A DNA stretch of 64,000 bases from positions 5,909,843 through 5,973,842 of the forward strand of contig JAEMBT020000003.1 in the NCBI GenBank assembly GCA_018873245.2. The letters run 5' to 3'. The stretch is from Archegozetes longisetosus (taxonomy: Eukaryota; Arthropoda; Arachnida; Sarcoptiformes; Trhypochthoniidae). The position numbers and the translations under genes are program-made. The notes under the pieces were generated by a model, which worked only from the letters and a program-made list of their open reading frames with translations, was not told the DNA's origin and did no database searches. Every line of letters begins with the position of its first letter. Position 1 is the stretch's first letter. Of the stretch, positions 41,501-53,110 are shown in pieces.

Positions 41501-43559
41501 TTTTGAGGATTAGTCTGAGGGATGACTGGGTTATCATTCGGTGGATGAGACTCTTCAATGTGTTCGTCCTTAATCACTTCCCCACTATTTTCCCCATTGT
41601 CTTCACCCTTAGGATTGTGACAACAAATAGAACCCGAACTGCAGTCAGTTGTCTTAAGTATCAATTCAGATGGTCTGTTACACATTCCACTCAAAATAGT
41701 GGGAATACAAGTTCCCGGACATGGCTTTATTGGTGGCGGCGCTTCTGTTGTTGGCTCTTTACTGACACAACAACTACCACCGTTGGGACAGTAAAGATTA
41801 TAATCAGTTTCGTCACATAAAAGACTAAAAAGTGGTGCGACACAAGTGCCTTCGCATAGAGGCATTGGAGTTGACTGAAGCGAAGGACTGGTTTGACTCG
41901 AACTTTCTGAGATTTGATCAACCTTTGAATGATTTGTTGAATCATTCAATGCATCGCTTTGTTGGACGATAGTGACAATGCTCGAAGAGTTATTAAGATC
42001 TATTTCAGATTGAAGACAGCACTGATCTTCTTCATTACTGCATTTACCATTACTCAAAATATTGCTGCAATATCGCGCATATCTCATTTGAATACAAATA
42101 CCAGGGCAGGGATGCACCAAAGAAGTAGGGTCTTCGCTTTCGTTTGATGCAATGCTTGATGTTGAAGATTCTGTATTCGTTGGGCTTTTTGTGGTCACTG
42201 ATGTTGGTCTTTGTGTAGTTGATGTAGTAGTAGTAGTTGTTGTTGTTGTAGAACTAGTAGTTGTGCTTGTTGTTGTTGATGGTGATGGTGGTAATGATGG
42301 TGGCGAGGGTTGCATTTGATTCATATTCAGCGATCCGAAAACCATTGAAGGTATGTATGGTTTAGGGTTATGTGGTCTTATCTTTAAAGGATGAGAAGTT
42401 ATGGAATGTGCTTCTGTTGGCTTAGGAGTAGTAGTAGTAGTTGTTGTTGTTGTGGTGGTGGTGGTCGTCATCGTCGAATATGGTGTTTGAGTAGAGCCTT
42501 GATTATTTGAATTATCATTTGCGGGAAGTGGTGCTGAGGTTTCGACTGGTGTACCGAAAGAGAACTCATGAGGCACACAACAACGCAAAAAGGTTGCGCC
42601 GCATGTGACTTCTTCGAGAACATTATCACAAAATATGGAAGTGATCGCATGAACACATTCTCCTGGACATGAGGGAGCCTTTCCTATTGATGTTAAACTG
42701 CTCCATAAATCTAATTCAAAATTTCAAAGCCATACATTTATGTGAATTTGTCATTGAAATAATTTGAATTTATGATAAAACTTAGTGTTTTATGCAAAAT
42801 AGTGCGTGAAATGAAAACTTTTGTCAGTCTGAAACCAAGTGAAAAGGATTCATGTTATGCTTAGAAGCATTTTTAGGCAATGGTTTGTGAATGCTAAGGT
42901 TAAATATTTTATCATTTCGAAGTATAACGGAAGGGTCAATGACTTGTTTACCATTCAATAACCTCTCAGGACAACACAGCCTCAGGCCATAGACGAGTTA
43001 ATATTTTTTTAAGCTCAATCAACCAGTTGTAGAGTAGGCCTACTGACCACTGAGGACAAGTGAATGCATTGAATATGCTAAAATCTATAACTCAATACCT
43101 TCTCATTATCAATCTCTAAGGTTGTTGTTCAATAAGTTCAATGTCAAGTTTAAGCTGTCTCCAAAAGTTTGTTGACCTTTTACTTAAGTCCTAAAGTAGC
43201 TAAACTTTCACCATATTCATTTTTAAGTCTAATTTTCATTAAGATTTTATCTCAAATACTACAAGTTTCACTTTTCCTATCCGACAACTTATTTTTGGGA
43301 CTCATCTCGACTTTATTTTTATAATTTTCTTATTGAAATTCTATTCGAATTTATAAAGAGCTATGCTTAAAGTTAACATTAATTCGATAGATGCAGACAA
43401 AATAAGTTGGTAATTTTGAATTTATCTTCAACAAGATTTCTTACCTGTTAAAATTCCAGTATCATTAGTTTCCGTTTGTCCATTCACTTCTTTTACAGAC
43501 AACAATGAAAAAAGTATGACTAATCCAATACAGAAAGGGCTGCGATAATCTTCAACCAT
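38538..43559 (-). CDS. mas: Masquerade: five CLIP domains plus catalytically dead protease domain
   Basis: Nine exons: 43559-43445, 42710-41174, 41116-40932, 40849-40734, 40597-40506, 40442-40300, 39769-39635, 39560-39336, 38635-38538, giving 881 residues. A signal peptide (FCIGLVILFSLLS) is followed by five CLIP/knot units at about 53-83, 240-270, 324-353, 369-402 and 541-574, each opening CPG-C or CEGTC and closing in CC. Thr- and Pro-rich linkers separate them. The serine-protease homologue begins at RVVGG (Val637). His (TAAHC) and Asp (LDNDIALLKL) remain, but residue 829 is Gly (DACQGDGGSG), so it cannot cleave. YVRAGDYDLTSQMGS, TTYIHHNHN, CTVTGYGYK and GWINQIISVNN match Drosophila masquerade, needed for muscle attachment and axon guidance; crustacean relatives act in immunity. 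The last intron carries a long foldback repeat. Confidence 0.94.
38683..39200. mobile_element. Foldback element (near-perfect ~250 bp inverted arms)
   Basis: The left arm, starting CACGATTGCCGGCACTCAGG, is mirrored by CCTCAGTGCAGGCAATCGCTG at 39180-39200. Matching blocks run inward: AAACGGAAACCAGAGTAACT / AGTTACTCTTGTTTCCGTTT, GGGCAGCGGTCAATTATTGC / GCAATAATTGACCGCTGCCC, and TTTGTGACGCTTCAATCAGTC / its complement. The centre, around 38930-38950, has almost no loop. It lies wholly inside the last masquerade intron and has no ORF. It is a MITE-like or foldback transposon copy. Confidence 0.9.
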
Positions 43560-43684
43560 TTTCTTTATATAGATATATATTTCATTAGTTTTAGCATCAA
43601 ATTTATCTTAAATACATATTTATCTGGTTGGCTTTAAAGTATCAACTTTTTCTACATAAGTTTTGATGAGTTTATAACTAGATA

Positions 43685-43790
43685 GTAGTGATGCACGACT
43701 GCAGAGCACTTGCATCGAGTTGTTGTTCAGTTAGAATGTTTGAAAAGTTGTGCTACAGGTCAGTAAGCGGTATATACCGTTGGATTGGCT
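43685..43790 (-). promoter_or_regulatory. Promoter-proximal block shared with the Stubble-like gene
   Basis: On the minus strand CAAGTGCTCTGCAGTCGTGC followed by ATCACTA lies about 130 bases upstream of the masquerade ATG. Upstream are GAACAACAACT, a CAACTTTTC-type segment and ACCGCTTACTGACCTGTAG. All are in the same order and spacing as at 18970-19075. Other genes of the cluster do not show it within the upstream regions I read. Confidence 0.6.
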
Positions 43791-44234
43791 GTAAACATAA
43801 CTGTATTTTAATGGATTTTCCTATAAGTACCAGTATAACAGAGCATTACCGTAAACATCTTAATGAAATCAATTAATCGTTGCATCAAACGTCACATTTT
43901 CCTAAGAGAATGCAGTATTTGAAAAAAAATTGTTATACAACTTGAAAGTGAACTTTTCAATAGAGTAGAAGCTAATAGAAAATTTAAAGTCTGCCTCAAT
44001 CGATTTTAAGATAAAGACGTAATATTATTTAATCAAATTTTAAATTTTATTACGTTCTTTTGAAGAAGAAGACGAGCTCTCAAGGATTTAATTGAAATTT
44101 TTTAGATATTCATTAGATTTTTGTTTTTATGCTGTGAAGACTTAGGAATTTATCAAAAGTTCTACTTAACTTTCATGAGTATGGAGTATTTTGTTATGAA
44201 TTTAAATGTAAAACTCAAAGTTTTTGTAAGAACA

Positions 44235-45200
44235 ATCTATGCTTGCATGTCGAAAAAGCACTTCTTTTCTTAGTTAAAAAAGAACAAAAGGGTTTATAAT
44301 TATATTTTATACTTTATTTCACGTTTGACTCACAAGCAACCACCAGAATTGACAGACTCCGATTTTGGTCAGACACTTAAAAAATATTTGTTTTATTTAA
44401 TAGTTTTGATAGATATTAGTCGCCAGCTTTACGTTTGAGCTGCAAAATTATCTAAATTTTTTATAATAAGTAGGAGCTCAAAAAGGGTGAATTTACAAAA
44501 TTCAAATTTGAGAAGATATGATATTATAAAACTGTCATTAAAACTGGATTTGATCTTATTATTTTAAGTCGTTCTATAATAATTGAAAAATTTCTTCAAC
44601 ATTTCATAGAGTACTAAGAATTTTCAAAATTTTGAACATCTTGAAAATCCTTAGAGGATTCGCTGGAATTGAGAGCATTCTGTATCATGCTATATCGAAC
44701 TTTATAGAACATTAAAGAATATCCGAAAAATGGGGTCATGGAATTTTCTCGAATTAGTAGAGTATACAAACCTGTATGCCTTAGAGAGAAAATCTATTTT
44801 CAGCATTTTTTCATAGACTATCATAATTGTAACTCTCTTTAACATCTGTCTAATAAAATTGTTAAATCGCAAAACTGGCAACTACTTTTAGTTAATTTTT
44901 AAATTTTTTTATTAAAATAAATATCTTTCAAAGTTTGATCGTAATCGAAGTCGGTCAATTCTAGTGGTCTCTTGTCAGTAGAAAGTTAAGCTAACCGATT
45001 ACAAGTGACGAATCTTCAATCATATTATGACATCAAAGTTAACAACATTTATCAATATTTAAGTTTTGATTTGTACAATTACAAAAGTTGAAAAGTAAGA
45101 GGCTATTGAACATTAGTTTTCGGTTTGTTTTACCTTTTATTTCATGTAAGCCTCTTTGTTTTCGAAAGTTAAAAGAGGGATGCATTTCGATTTGCAGGTC
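44235..45200. mobile_element. Foldback element, family A copy 1
   Basis: The left arm contains AACCACCAGAATTGACAGAC and GTCGCCAGCTTTACG. The right arm holds GTCGGTCAATTCTAGTGGTC and CGCAAAACTGGCAACTAC as diverged inverted partners. The right terminal part (TGAACATTAGTTTTCGGTTT, then TTACC and GTAAGCC) is homologous to the end of the element at 47466-48409. No ORF is present. The ends are approximate. Confidence 0.7.
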
Positions 45201-46554
45201 TGAATTTCTTTCCGATTGCTTAAGGTATCTTTCTGTTCAATAAGTGATACATTTTTCAAAAAACCTAGAACTTGCAAAACCTCAATGTTTCAGTTGTAAA
45301 TTTGACCTTTTAAAACAAAATTCTACACCTTGTCTTGTATACATTTAAAAACATTTTTAAATAATTTTAAAAAATTATGAATATGAATTTTTGAAAAATT
45401 TTATCAAAACTCTTAAGAGGACGGATTGAGAATCATTGAGTTGAGACAATAAGAGATCTTTCAGTTCACTTATTAAGCACTTTTGTCATTGAATTTTGTG
45501 GAACAAAGCGTTTTCGACTTTACCAACTGAATAGTAAGATTTTAGGCCATTTTTAAACATTATAAATTGTAAGAATTGATATCTAGAGTGCTATAAAGTG
45601 TTACCTAGCATTAAAGTAAGATTGAAGATAAGATTAATAGCATTGATCCGATCAATTATTGATTTTGGTCAACCCCCTCCTCTCACTCTATTCGTAACTC
45701 TCTATTGAATCTGTATTTGAAAACCTCAATCTATTAAAAAAGGCTTCTCAACGAATTTCTCCAAATCTGTAATCATAGAAATTTGGATAAACTGTCTCTA
45801 CTAACAAATTTGATGTCTATAGCATTGGTCTGAAACATTTCGAGTTGGGGCAATTCTGTGAGTGAGATTTTGTATATACTATATCATATTTTCAGCCATA
45901 ATATACACTAAAACTGATCAAAAATAGTTATAATTTATATAGCTTATAAAATAAATATGCTAAAAAAGAATTGATTATAGATTGGTAAAAGTTTAAAGTT
46001 TGTCATATTACAAGTCTTTAGACATTAGCGAAACGAATGACTGCATAGCTCTGGGAAGGGTTCGAGAAATATGAAAGAATAATAATCGTTGACTATTGAT
46101 GTCCCTCATATGACTCAATACAACGTGATTATTGCGTGACTTATGAAATTCATGCGTCCTTTAATACAATTTGAGACCTTTACATGATTGTTACTTAAAC
46201 CACTTATTTATCAATTTATTGATATAGATTTAGTTTAATACGATTTCATGCTATTTATTATGTTTTTTAATAACTTGTTTTTGTTTAAATTTAAGTTAAA
46301 TTGATTGAAATGAATGGATACAAGAATGCGATGTATTGATGTTTCCAATTTTTTTCCTCACCATACCTTCTCATCACTTAATTGTTATCAATTTGAGTTA
46401 ATATTAGTAAACAACAGTTTTGTATCTCAACTAATTGCTGTTCAGTACTTTTAATGCGATTTCTGCTTAGATTTAGACAATTATTCAATTTAATGATTGA
46501 CTGCTAATATAAATCGAATCAGTTGATTGGTTCATCACAAAAGTGTCATAACTT

Positions 46555-49500
46555 ATGTCTTACATAACCGATAATATGGAGCCGATGGAGTCCAATAGAG
46601 TGCGAATGTTGACCATCGAATGGGAAATGATGGACAAGAATCGCTTCTTTGGTTTGACTGTTGTTAATTCTTTAGCCATTAGAGTCTTCTTGTATCCATT
46701 GACTGTTATTAAGACACGACTTCAAGTATTTGTTAATATTATTTGTTCCTATTTCTTGATTGATTAATCAATTATTATCTTTTGCCCAATAGGTTCAAAG
46801 ACACGGACAAGTATATAAAGGTATTGATTACTAGTTATTGATTTTTGTTGATTTATTAGCGGTTGTGTTGAAAAATACTTATAAAATAAGAATTAATATC
46901 ATATTAGTTTTGCCTATGATTCAAAATTAAAGTAAGGATATCATTCTACTTTGCGATAAGTTATTAAAATATCAAATACCTATCACTTCAATTCAAAATA
47001 TCTATTTTCAAATTTTAAGGCACTTTTGACGCATTTAAAAATATAATTCTTCACGAGGGATATTCTGGACTATACAAAGGTTTGGAAATGAATTTATGGT
47101 TAATGTTAATAATAATTAACGTTTCATTTAATTCTATAATTTCAGGGTTTTGGGTTAACACAATGCAAGTCGTTTCTGGTTAGATATTGACTTATTTGAA
47201 ATTAAAATTAAAATCTTACATTATTACTTGTATTTGAAAGGCATTGGATATATAGTAACTTATGAAAAAGTTCGTCACATTCTCTCAAAGAATGACATTC
47301 ATGATAGTAGAATCAAAGGATTAATCGCTGGAGGTATTTATTGCAGTCAATTTTATAATAGATTGTATTTAACTTAAATTATTTTAAATCTTTCATAGGA
47401 TGCGGTTCTTTAATAAGTCAAACAATTATATGTGAGTTTAACTACGATTCTATCATTATTGCATATGAAGCATGCAAGTCTGAATGTGCTCCTTGCCGAA
47501 CTTTTCAAACTAGAAGGCAAGTAAACATTAAAACAAGGTAAGACCGAAAGCTAATATTTAATATTTAGTCATCTAGCCCGCGATTAAAAAGAACGGATAT
47601 GTGAGAAAACTTTTTCAAAGTTTAATCAGATTAAATGTTAACCACACTTCATATGAAGTTTGTAAGTCGAAAAGTACTGTTTAGTTGCGTGGAAAAGTAA
47701 AACGGTTTATAATTACATTTTATACTCTGTTCAACATTTGACTCGATGCAAAGTTAACCGAATGATTTATTTTACTATATTAGATTTGATAATATTTATC
47801 AATACTACATGTTTTTATTAATGTCATTTTAAAGAAATATTTGAGGTTCAATGAATTAATCTCTTATCTGTTGCACACCTAGTTCAATAGAAAATATTTC
47901 ACTTAATAATTGCAAACTAATGTATCAAACAGTTTAACAATTCATTTTCATGTAGTCTTTTGCATTTTTATATAATTCAGCTTATTTTGTATTTTTCTAT
48001 TACTTTTATCAAAATAATTCGTGAAATCATTTTTGGCTTCTAGTACAACAATTATTGTCCAAACTATACAATGTGTTATAGAATATTGAATTTACTGTTT
48101 TAGGAACATATCCAAAATCTTGTAGATATCAAAAAGTTATTCACGTGATATAGGCGGAAGTTTTTCATAGCAAGGTTAATATGATTTTATAAGACTAAAT
48201 AAATGTTCTTAAAGCATTTTTTGTGTGGTTAACATTTAATCTCTGATTGAGTTTTGAAAAAATTTTCTCACACATTCATTCGTTCCGATCGCGGGCTAGA
48301 TGACTTAATGTTAAATATTAGTTTTCGGTCTTGCCTTATGTTTTAATGTTTACTCGCCTTTTTGGTTTGAAAGATTCGGCAGGGAGCACATTCAGACTTG
48401 CATGCTTCAATATACTCTAAATTACCAGTTGGACTTTGGAATTAAATTCATAGTATTGGTTTTAAATCTTGATATGAGTGGTATTTAGGGGTTACCATAC
48501 AATCATTCATTTTCAGATAGAATAAATACTTTAATTGATTGCCATCTTATTTCAGGTCCATTTGATGTAATATCACAACATCTGATGGTCTTAGGGGGTG
48601 CATCTAAAAATAAAGCAATTGTGCCGAACGGAAATAAATTACAAATAGACATGACTAATCTTAAAAGATATGGTGCCGCAAAGGCTGTCGTCAGAGAACT
48701 CTATAGAATTGATGGAGGATTTAAAGTATTCTTATTTTTCTTAAGCTTTCTGAATCAATTGAAAAGTTTCTAATTGATGCAAATTATTTGAAGGCTTACT
48801 ATAGAGGATATTTTTCGTCAGTTGTTACATATGTACCGAGTGGTGCCCTTTGGTGGATGTTTTATCCCATTTTTTCCGGCTATCTAGTAACTTTATTTCC
48901 AGAAACTACCTCTCATATGTTGATTCAATGCGCTTCAGGTTCACTTTCTGGTTTTACAGTTGCAGGTTAATGGCTATTACAATAAGTCTATCTAATTTTG
49001 ACGCGCATTTAAGTGGTTTTTAAAAGCGATATAAAAATGCCGCAGAAAAAGAATGGCTTAATTGTTATTGATTTTTAAAAAGCACTTAACTACATGTGAA
49101 AATCAGAGAGATTTTGCTGTATCTCAAACTTGATTATGCTTATGATTTCGTAATTTTACTACTTTTAGTCTTGACAAATCCACTTGATGTCTTAAGGGCT
49201 AATATACAGGTCAGTATCAAATAACATTTCTTGTCCACTGCAATAATACTATAATTTGATTTTCAAATTCATTCCAATTATAGGTTCGTAGGATGGGGTC
49301 ATTCGTTAGTGCGGCTAGACATCTTTGGGTTGAAGAACGCTTTAATATGTTCCTCAAAGGATTGTCAGCCAGAATAACACAAAGTTGTATTTCTTCTGTT
49401 TTCATAGTAGCAGGTATTCAATTGTTATTAAGTTAGTTTGAATTAAATCATTTTCATGACTTTTTTTTTAATTTTTTAGGTTATGAAACTCTAAAACGGT

Positions 49501-49606
49501 ATGATTTTATCAAAATTATAGTTTTTCAAAAATTTCTAAAAGTGTCAATATTTCAACTTTTAGTTTGAGTTTACATGAAGAATACAGAAACTCAATTAAA
49601 TGGTAA
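46555..49606 (+). CDS. SLC25A44: Mitochondrial carrier SLC25A44 (branched-chain amino acid carrier)
   Basis: Twelve exons: 46555-46725, 46793-46820, 47020-47079, 47146-47178, 47241-47333, 47399-47431, 48556-48725, 48794-48965, 49169-49209, 49284-49413, 49480-49498, 49564-49606, giving 330 residues. It opens with TIEWEMMDKNRFF, as in human SLC25A44. Three carrier signatures follow: YPLTVIKTRLQ, CPFDVISQHLM and NPLDVLRANIQ. YRGYFSSVVTYVPSGALWW matches the fifth-helix region. The last exon encodes LSLHEEYRNSIKW, parallel to the human end, which is why I chose the 49498 donor over read-through. The human protein imports branched-chain amino acids into mitochondria. Several exons are only 19-33 nt. 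One intron (47432-48555) holds a foldback element and another (48966-49168) a MITE. Confidence 0.93.
47466..48409. mobile_element. Foldback element, family A copy 2 (~944 bp)
   Basis: The ends are exact complements: TGAAGCATGCAAGTCTGAAT at the left and ATTCAGACTTGCATGCTTCA at the right. Inverted arms of about 180 bp include CATCTAGCCCGCGATT / ATCGCGGGCTAGATG and AGGCAAGTAAACATTAAAAC / its partner. The interior near 47640-47760 resembles 44250-44330 in copy 1 (AAACGGTTTATAATTACATTTTATAC). It fills most of an SLC25A44 intron. No ORF is present. Confidence 0.9.
48978..49122. mobile_element. MITE copy 4
   Basis: It sits in an SLC25A44 intron. The left end is CAATAAGTCTATCTAATTTTG and the right end AATCAGAGAGATTTTGCTGTA. 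Between them are inverted GTGGTTTTTAAAAG and TTTTTAAAAAGCACTTAAC. It is more diverged than copies 2 and 5. Confidence 0.7.
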
Positions 49607-50393
49607 CAAATGAACGGTTGGATCGCTAGTCGTTATCGGCACTTTTTGTGATAAACTGTTTTGTAATATATAGATTTTAATATTAAGTAATATAATAAAT
49701 ATGTTAATAAATTGCAATATTTATTTGTAATTAATAGGAAAAATTTTTCATCTGTTACTCTTAATTCAAAGCATTTCTAATAAATATTTGAAGTAGTCTT
49801 TCACTGAGTGTAAGATTTCTTAATAAAGATCTTAATTAATACTAATGATAGTTAATGAATATCTGACTTAAAGAATAAATGACGAATTAACAAAACTTGA
49901 TGCCATTCATTTGTTAATGAATTTATGATAACTGTTTTAATAGTAGTACTTCAAGTGGAAAACTTGGTACTTTTTAAAGTAATCTTTTTATTTCGATTAT
50001 GATTCATATCAGACGTTACTTATCGAGGCGAAATGATGAAAATTCATTTGTGTCAATGTTACACGAATTTGTCCACTAGATAAATATTTTGAACAATAGG
50101 TCAAAGATGAGTAAAAGGTTAGCTCATTGGAATGATTGAAATTTAGAAAAATGCGCGCTTTTGGTTTTGTTCAAAATGATTGGTTAGTTATGGGCGCGAA
50201 TAGATCAACTGATTTGTCGATATAGAGTGACTTTTGTGTTCATTCAGTCTTTGGTCAAATAAGCAGTGCTTTTATTTCAATATTAAAATCTGACACTACT
50301 TTCAATTGTTTGATTCTCTCATTGAATTAACTTTTATTTTATTATTTATATACAATTCATTTCGATTAGTTTCTATTATATTTAACTAATAAC
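49607..50393. other. Spacer between SLC25A44 and NASP
   Basis: 787 bases, AT-rich, containing the SLC25A44 3' UTR and the NASP promoter. A patch with GCGCGC/GGGCGCG near 50152-50200 is the only GC-richer part. No ORF was seen. Confidence 0.45.
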
Positions 50394-52036
50394 ATGTCAA
50401 ACACCGAGTCTGATCAAACAACCACTAATTTAGAGTCAAATTCAACGCCAAATGACAACAATCCAAAGTAATTATTGATTAGATCCTTTTAATTAGATTT
50501 TTAAAAATTGTTTTTAAAATTGTTTTTAAATTGTTTGTTCTAAAGAGAGATAGATATAGCTATTGAAGCTCTCAATCATTTACTTAACGGCAAACGACAT
50601 CTTTTAGTGCAAGATTATTCATCTGCCGTCACCAGTTTGCAAGAGTCCTGCCAGCTATTTGACCAAAAGTATGGCATCGGGGCTGAAGAGTGCGGCGATG
50701 CCTATCTTCATTATGGAATTTCTCTTTTAGAGTTGGCTCGACTTGAAGACGGACTCTTTGATGGTGTCGTTCACACAAAATGTATAGTTCATTTCATTCA
50801 CTTCAAACACTTGTATTCCTTAGCTTACCTCTCGCTCATTCTAGTAACAGAAATGTCTGAAACTGAAACAGAAGAGGAGGAAGACGAAGAAGAAGATGAA
50901 GCTGACGAAGACTCACAAGACAATGAAGAATCAGCTGATAAAAAATGTAAATTTAATTCAATTGCTCATTATATGTTTTTTGTTGAATAAAAATAATTTA
51001 GAATTACTATTAATTCAGCTGAAGGTAAGAAAACAGATACAGAAGAAGATATCGGAGAATCAGACGATGAAAAAAAGAAACCAAATGAATGCAATGAAAG
51101 CGAAGGAAATTCAGCTCCAGCTGAGTCGAGTAGCTCAACGACAGCAAATAACTGTTCAGATCCTTCCACTTGTCTTCCATCAACATCAAAGTCGGAACCG
51201 GTTGATGAGAACAATGAAGAGAACGAAGCCTCTAATATAGAGGTTGCCTGGGAAGTACTGACTTTGGCCAAAAACGTGTTCAACAGATCAATCGAAAAAC
51301 CTGAAAGCAAATTAAAATTAGCTGAAACTTTACAAAAATTGGGAGAAATAAGTATTGAATGGGAAAACAATCAAAATGCTATTGAAATTTTGACCGAATC
51401 TCTTACTTTACGCAAAGAGGTTTTGCCAGAAGATGATCGACTCATCGCTGAAACGTATGTTTTCTCAATTATTTGTTCGCACCATTTATTTCATTTTTTT
51501 TCTCTTAGTTATTATCATTTGGGAATTGCATTCTCTTTCAACAATGATTGTGAAAATGCAAATAATTGTTTTCAAAGTGCTATTCAAGTGATCGAGTCAA
51601 GAATTGCCAATCAGAGAAAAAAAATTTTATCCATTCCTCCCGAAAATACTGATGCTATAGAATCGATCCAAAGAGAAATCTCCCAATTGGAAAATTTATT
51701 ACCAGAAATGAGGCTCAAAATTGAAGACTCGAAGGACCAAATGGATAACGTTCGTAAAGCATTAGAAGATGAGGCAAATGAACGAAAAAAAGAGGACGCG
51801 ATCGCTCTCAAGAGTCAAGAAGTCAAGGAGATGCCAGTCACTGATATATCGCATTTGATTAAGAGAAAGGTATACCAAACGCTTACTTTCTAATCACATT
51901 GTTCACTTATGCTTAAATGTTTGATTTCAAGCGTCAAAATTCTGGACCTGAAACTCCTAAAAAGGTTTTGTGTTCAAATGGTCACAACGTCTTGAATAAT
52001 GATCAAAAGGCTGATGAAACCACAACTACCACTTGA
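50394..52036 (+). CDS. NASP: NASP-type histone chaperone (SHNi-TPR)
   Basis: Six exons: 50394-50467, 50546-50763, 50851-50946, 51019-51454, 51509-51869, 51932-52036, giving 429 residues. The first TPR (YSSAVTSLQESCQLFDQKYG, AEECGDAYLHYGISLLELAR) is interrupted by a long acidic insert (ETETEEEEDEEEDEAD and a Ser/Glu stretch). The remaining TPR helices follow: AWEVLTLAKNVFNRS, LAETLQKLGEISIEWEN and YYHLGIAFSFNNDCENA. A coiled-coil Glu/Lys region and a basic nuclear-localisation signal (LIKRKRQNSGPETPKK) close the protein. This order of split TPR with acidic insert is that of NASP/Hif1/SHNi-TPR chaperones, which bind H3-H4 and linker histone before chromatin assembly. Frames join at all five introns. 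Confidence 0.93.
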
Positions 52037-53110
52037 TTGAATCACTTATTTATTTCAGTTTTCAGTATCTGCATAATTAACAATATTTGTACATTTTCTC
52101 CATTCTATATCATTTTATTCATTACTTTTTTTACAACAATTAGTTTTTGATTACTGTATGTAATGATTAGTGAGCCCGATTGTGAATTGTTTCAATATTA
52201 CGGTGTACGACAAGTTTTATGTATTAGAAGAACGAATGAAATAAACAAATGTGACGATGAAATCGTTCAGTCGAGAACGTCATGAGTTGACAAATTATGA
52301 AACATTGATCGCTTGGCTTATAAACCAAGTTTGCCAGTGCGTCACAGCATACATAGCCCAAGAGAAAAATGATAAATATTTCTCAAAAATTGCCTAGAAA
52401 GCAGCGCACGTAACAATATGAGCGTTCGTTTGTTGTCCAACTCCTCATAACAGTGAATCTTATATTAGAAGCGCGTTTCACTTATGTACTCAACAATAAA
52501 AAACTCGTTTCCTATTGAAAAGATATATTTCACAGAAGTGTTTGTTACAGTATATGTTTATTTAAAGGTCAGTACATAAAGTGACAAAAATTTAATCAAA
52601 ATATCTTTAACGACTTATAAAAAAGTGATTTCGTGAACACTATTCACGAAGTCCAGTTTTATATATGATTTAATCCAAATTGAAAGTTGTAATTTTTGGA
52701 GATCTTGATAGACCACCTCGTGATGAAAACTGATAGATTTACACAGAACTGCGTACAACTTGAAGCATATATTCCTATATACATTAAAACCTGTCTAACT
52801 TTGACATACACATAAATGGTTTTTAAAAACAGCATAAAATGTGAAAAAAGCGAGGATTAATTATTGTTGATTTTTAAAAAGCAATTTACATGTTCAAGTT
52901 AGACAGGTTTGACTGTAATTATTTAAAAGTCAAATATGAGTATTTGGTTGAGATTAAGTTTAAAAAAGTGAATAGTTTGACAAATTGGCATAATGATATG
53001 GAAAAATGTTAATATATCTCTAATTAATTAGTTTATTAAGGAATAATAAAAGTAAGAATAAAAATAAGAATAAAAGTGATATAATAATACTTAGAATGAT
53101 AGCAATGTTC
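52037..53110. other. Convergent spacer NASP / Sushi-MAM gene
   Basis: 1.07 kb. Apart from the MITE at 52781-52917 it is AT-rich without ORFs. Two genes converge here. Confidence 0.5.
52781..52917. mobile_element. MITE copy 5
   Basis: The left end is TTAAAACCTGTCTAACTTTG and the right end CAAGTTAGACAGGTTTGACT, the latter followed by GTA: the best-matched pair of ends in the family. Inner GGTTTTTAAAAACAG and TTTTTAAAAAGCAATTTACATG are inverted. Confidence 0.8.

Larger units (their letters stand above)
43560..46554. other. Intergenic region, masquerade to SLC25A44
   Basis: 3 kb divergent spacer. It holds the shared promoter block (43685-43790) and a foldback element (about 44235-45200), listed separately. 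The remainder is AT-rich without ORFs. Confidence 0.5.
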
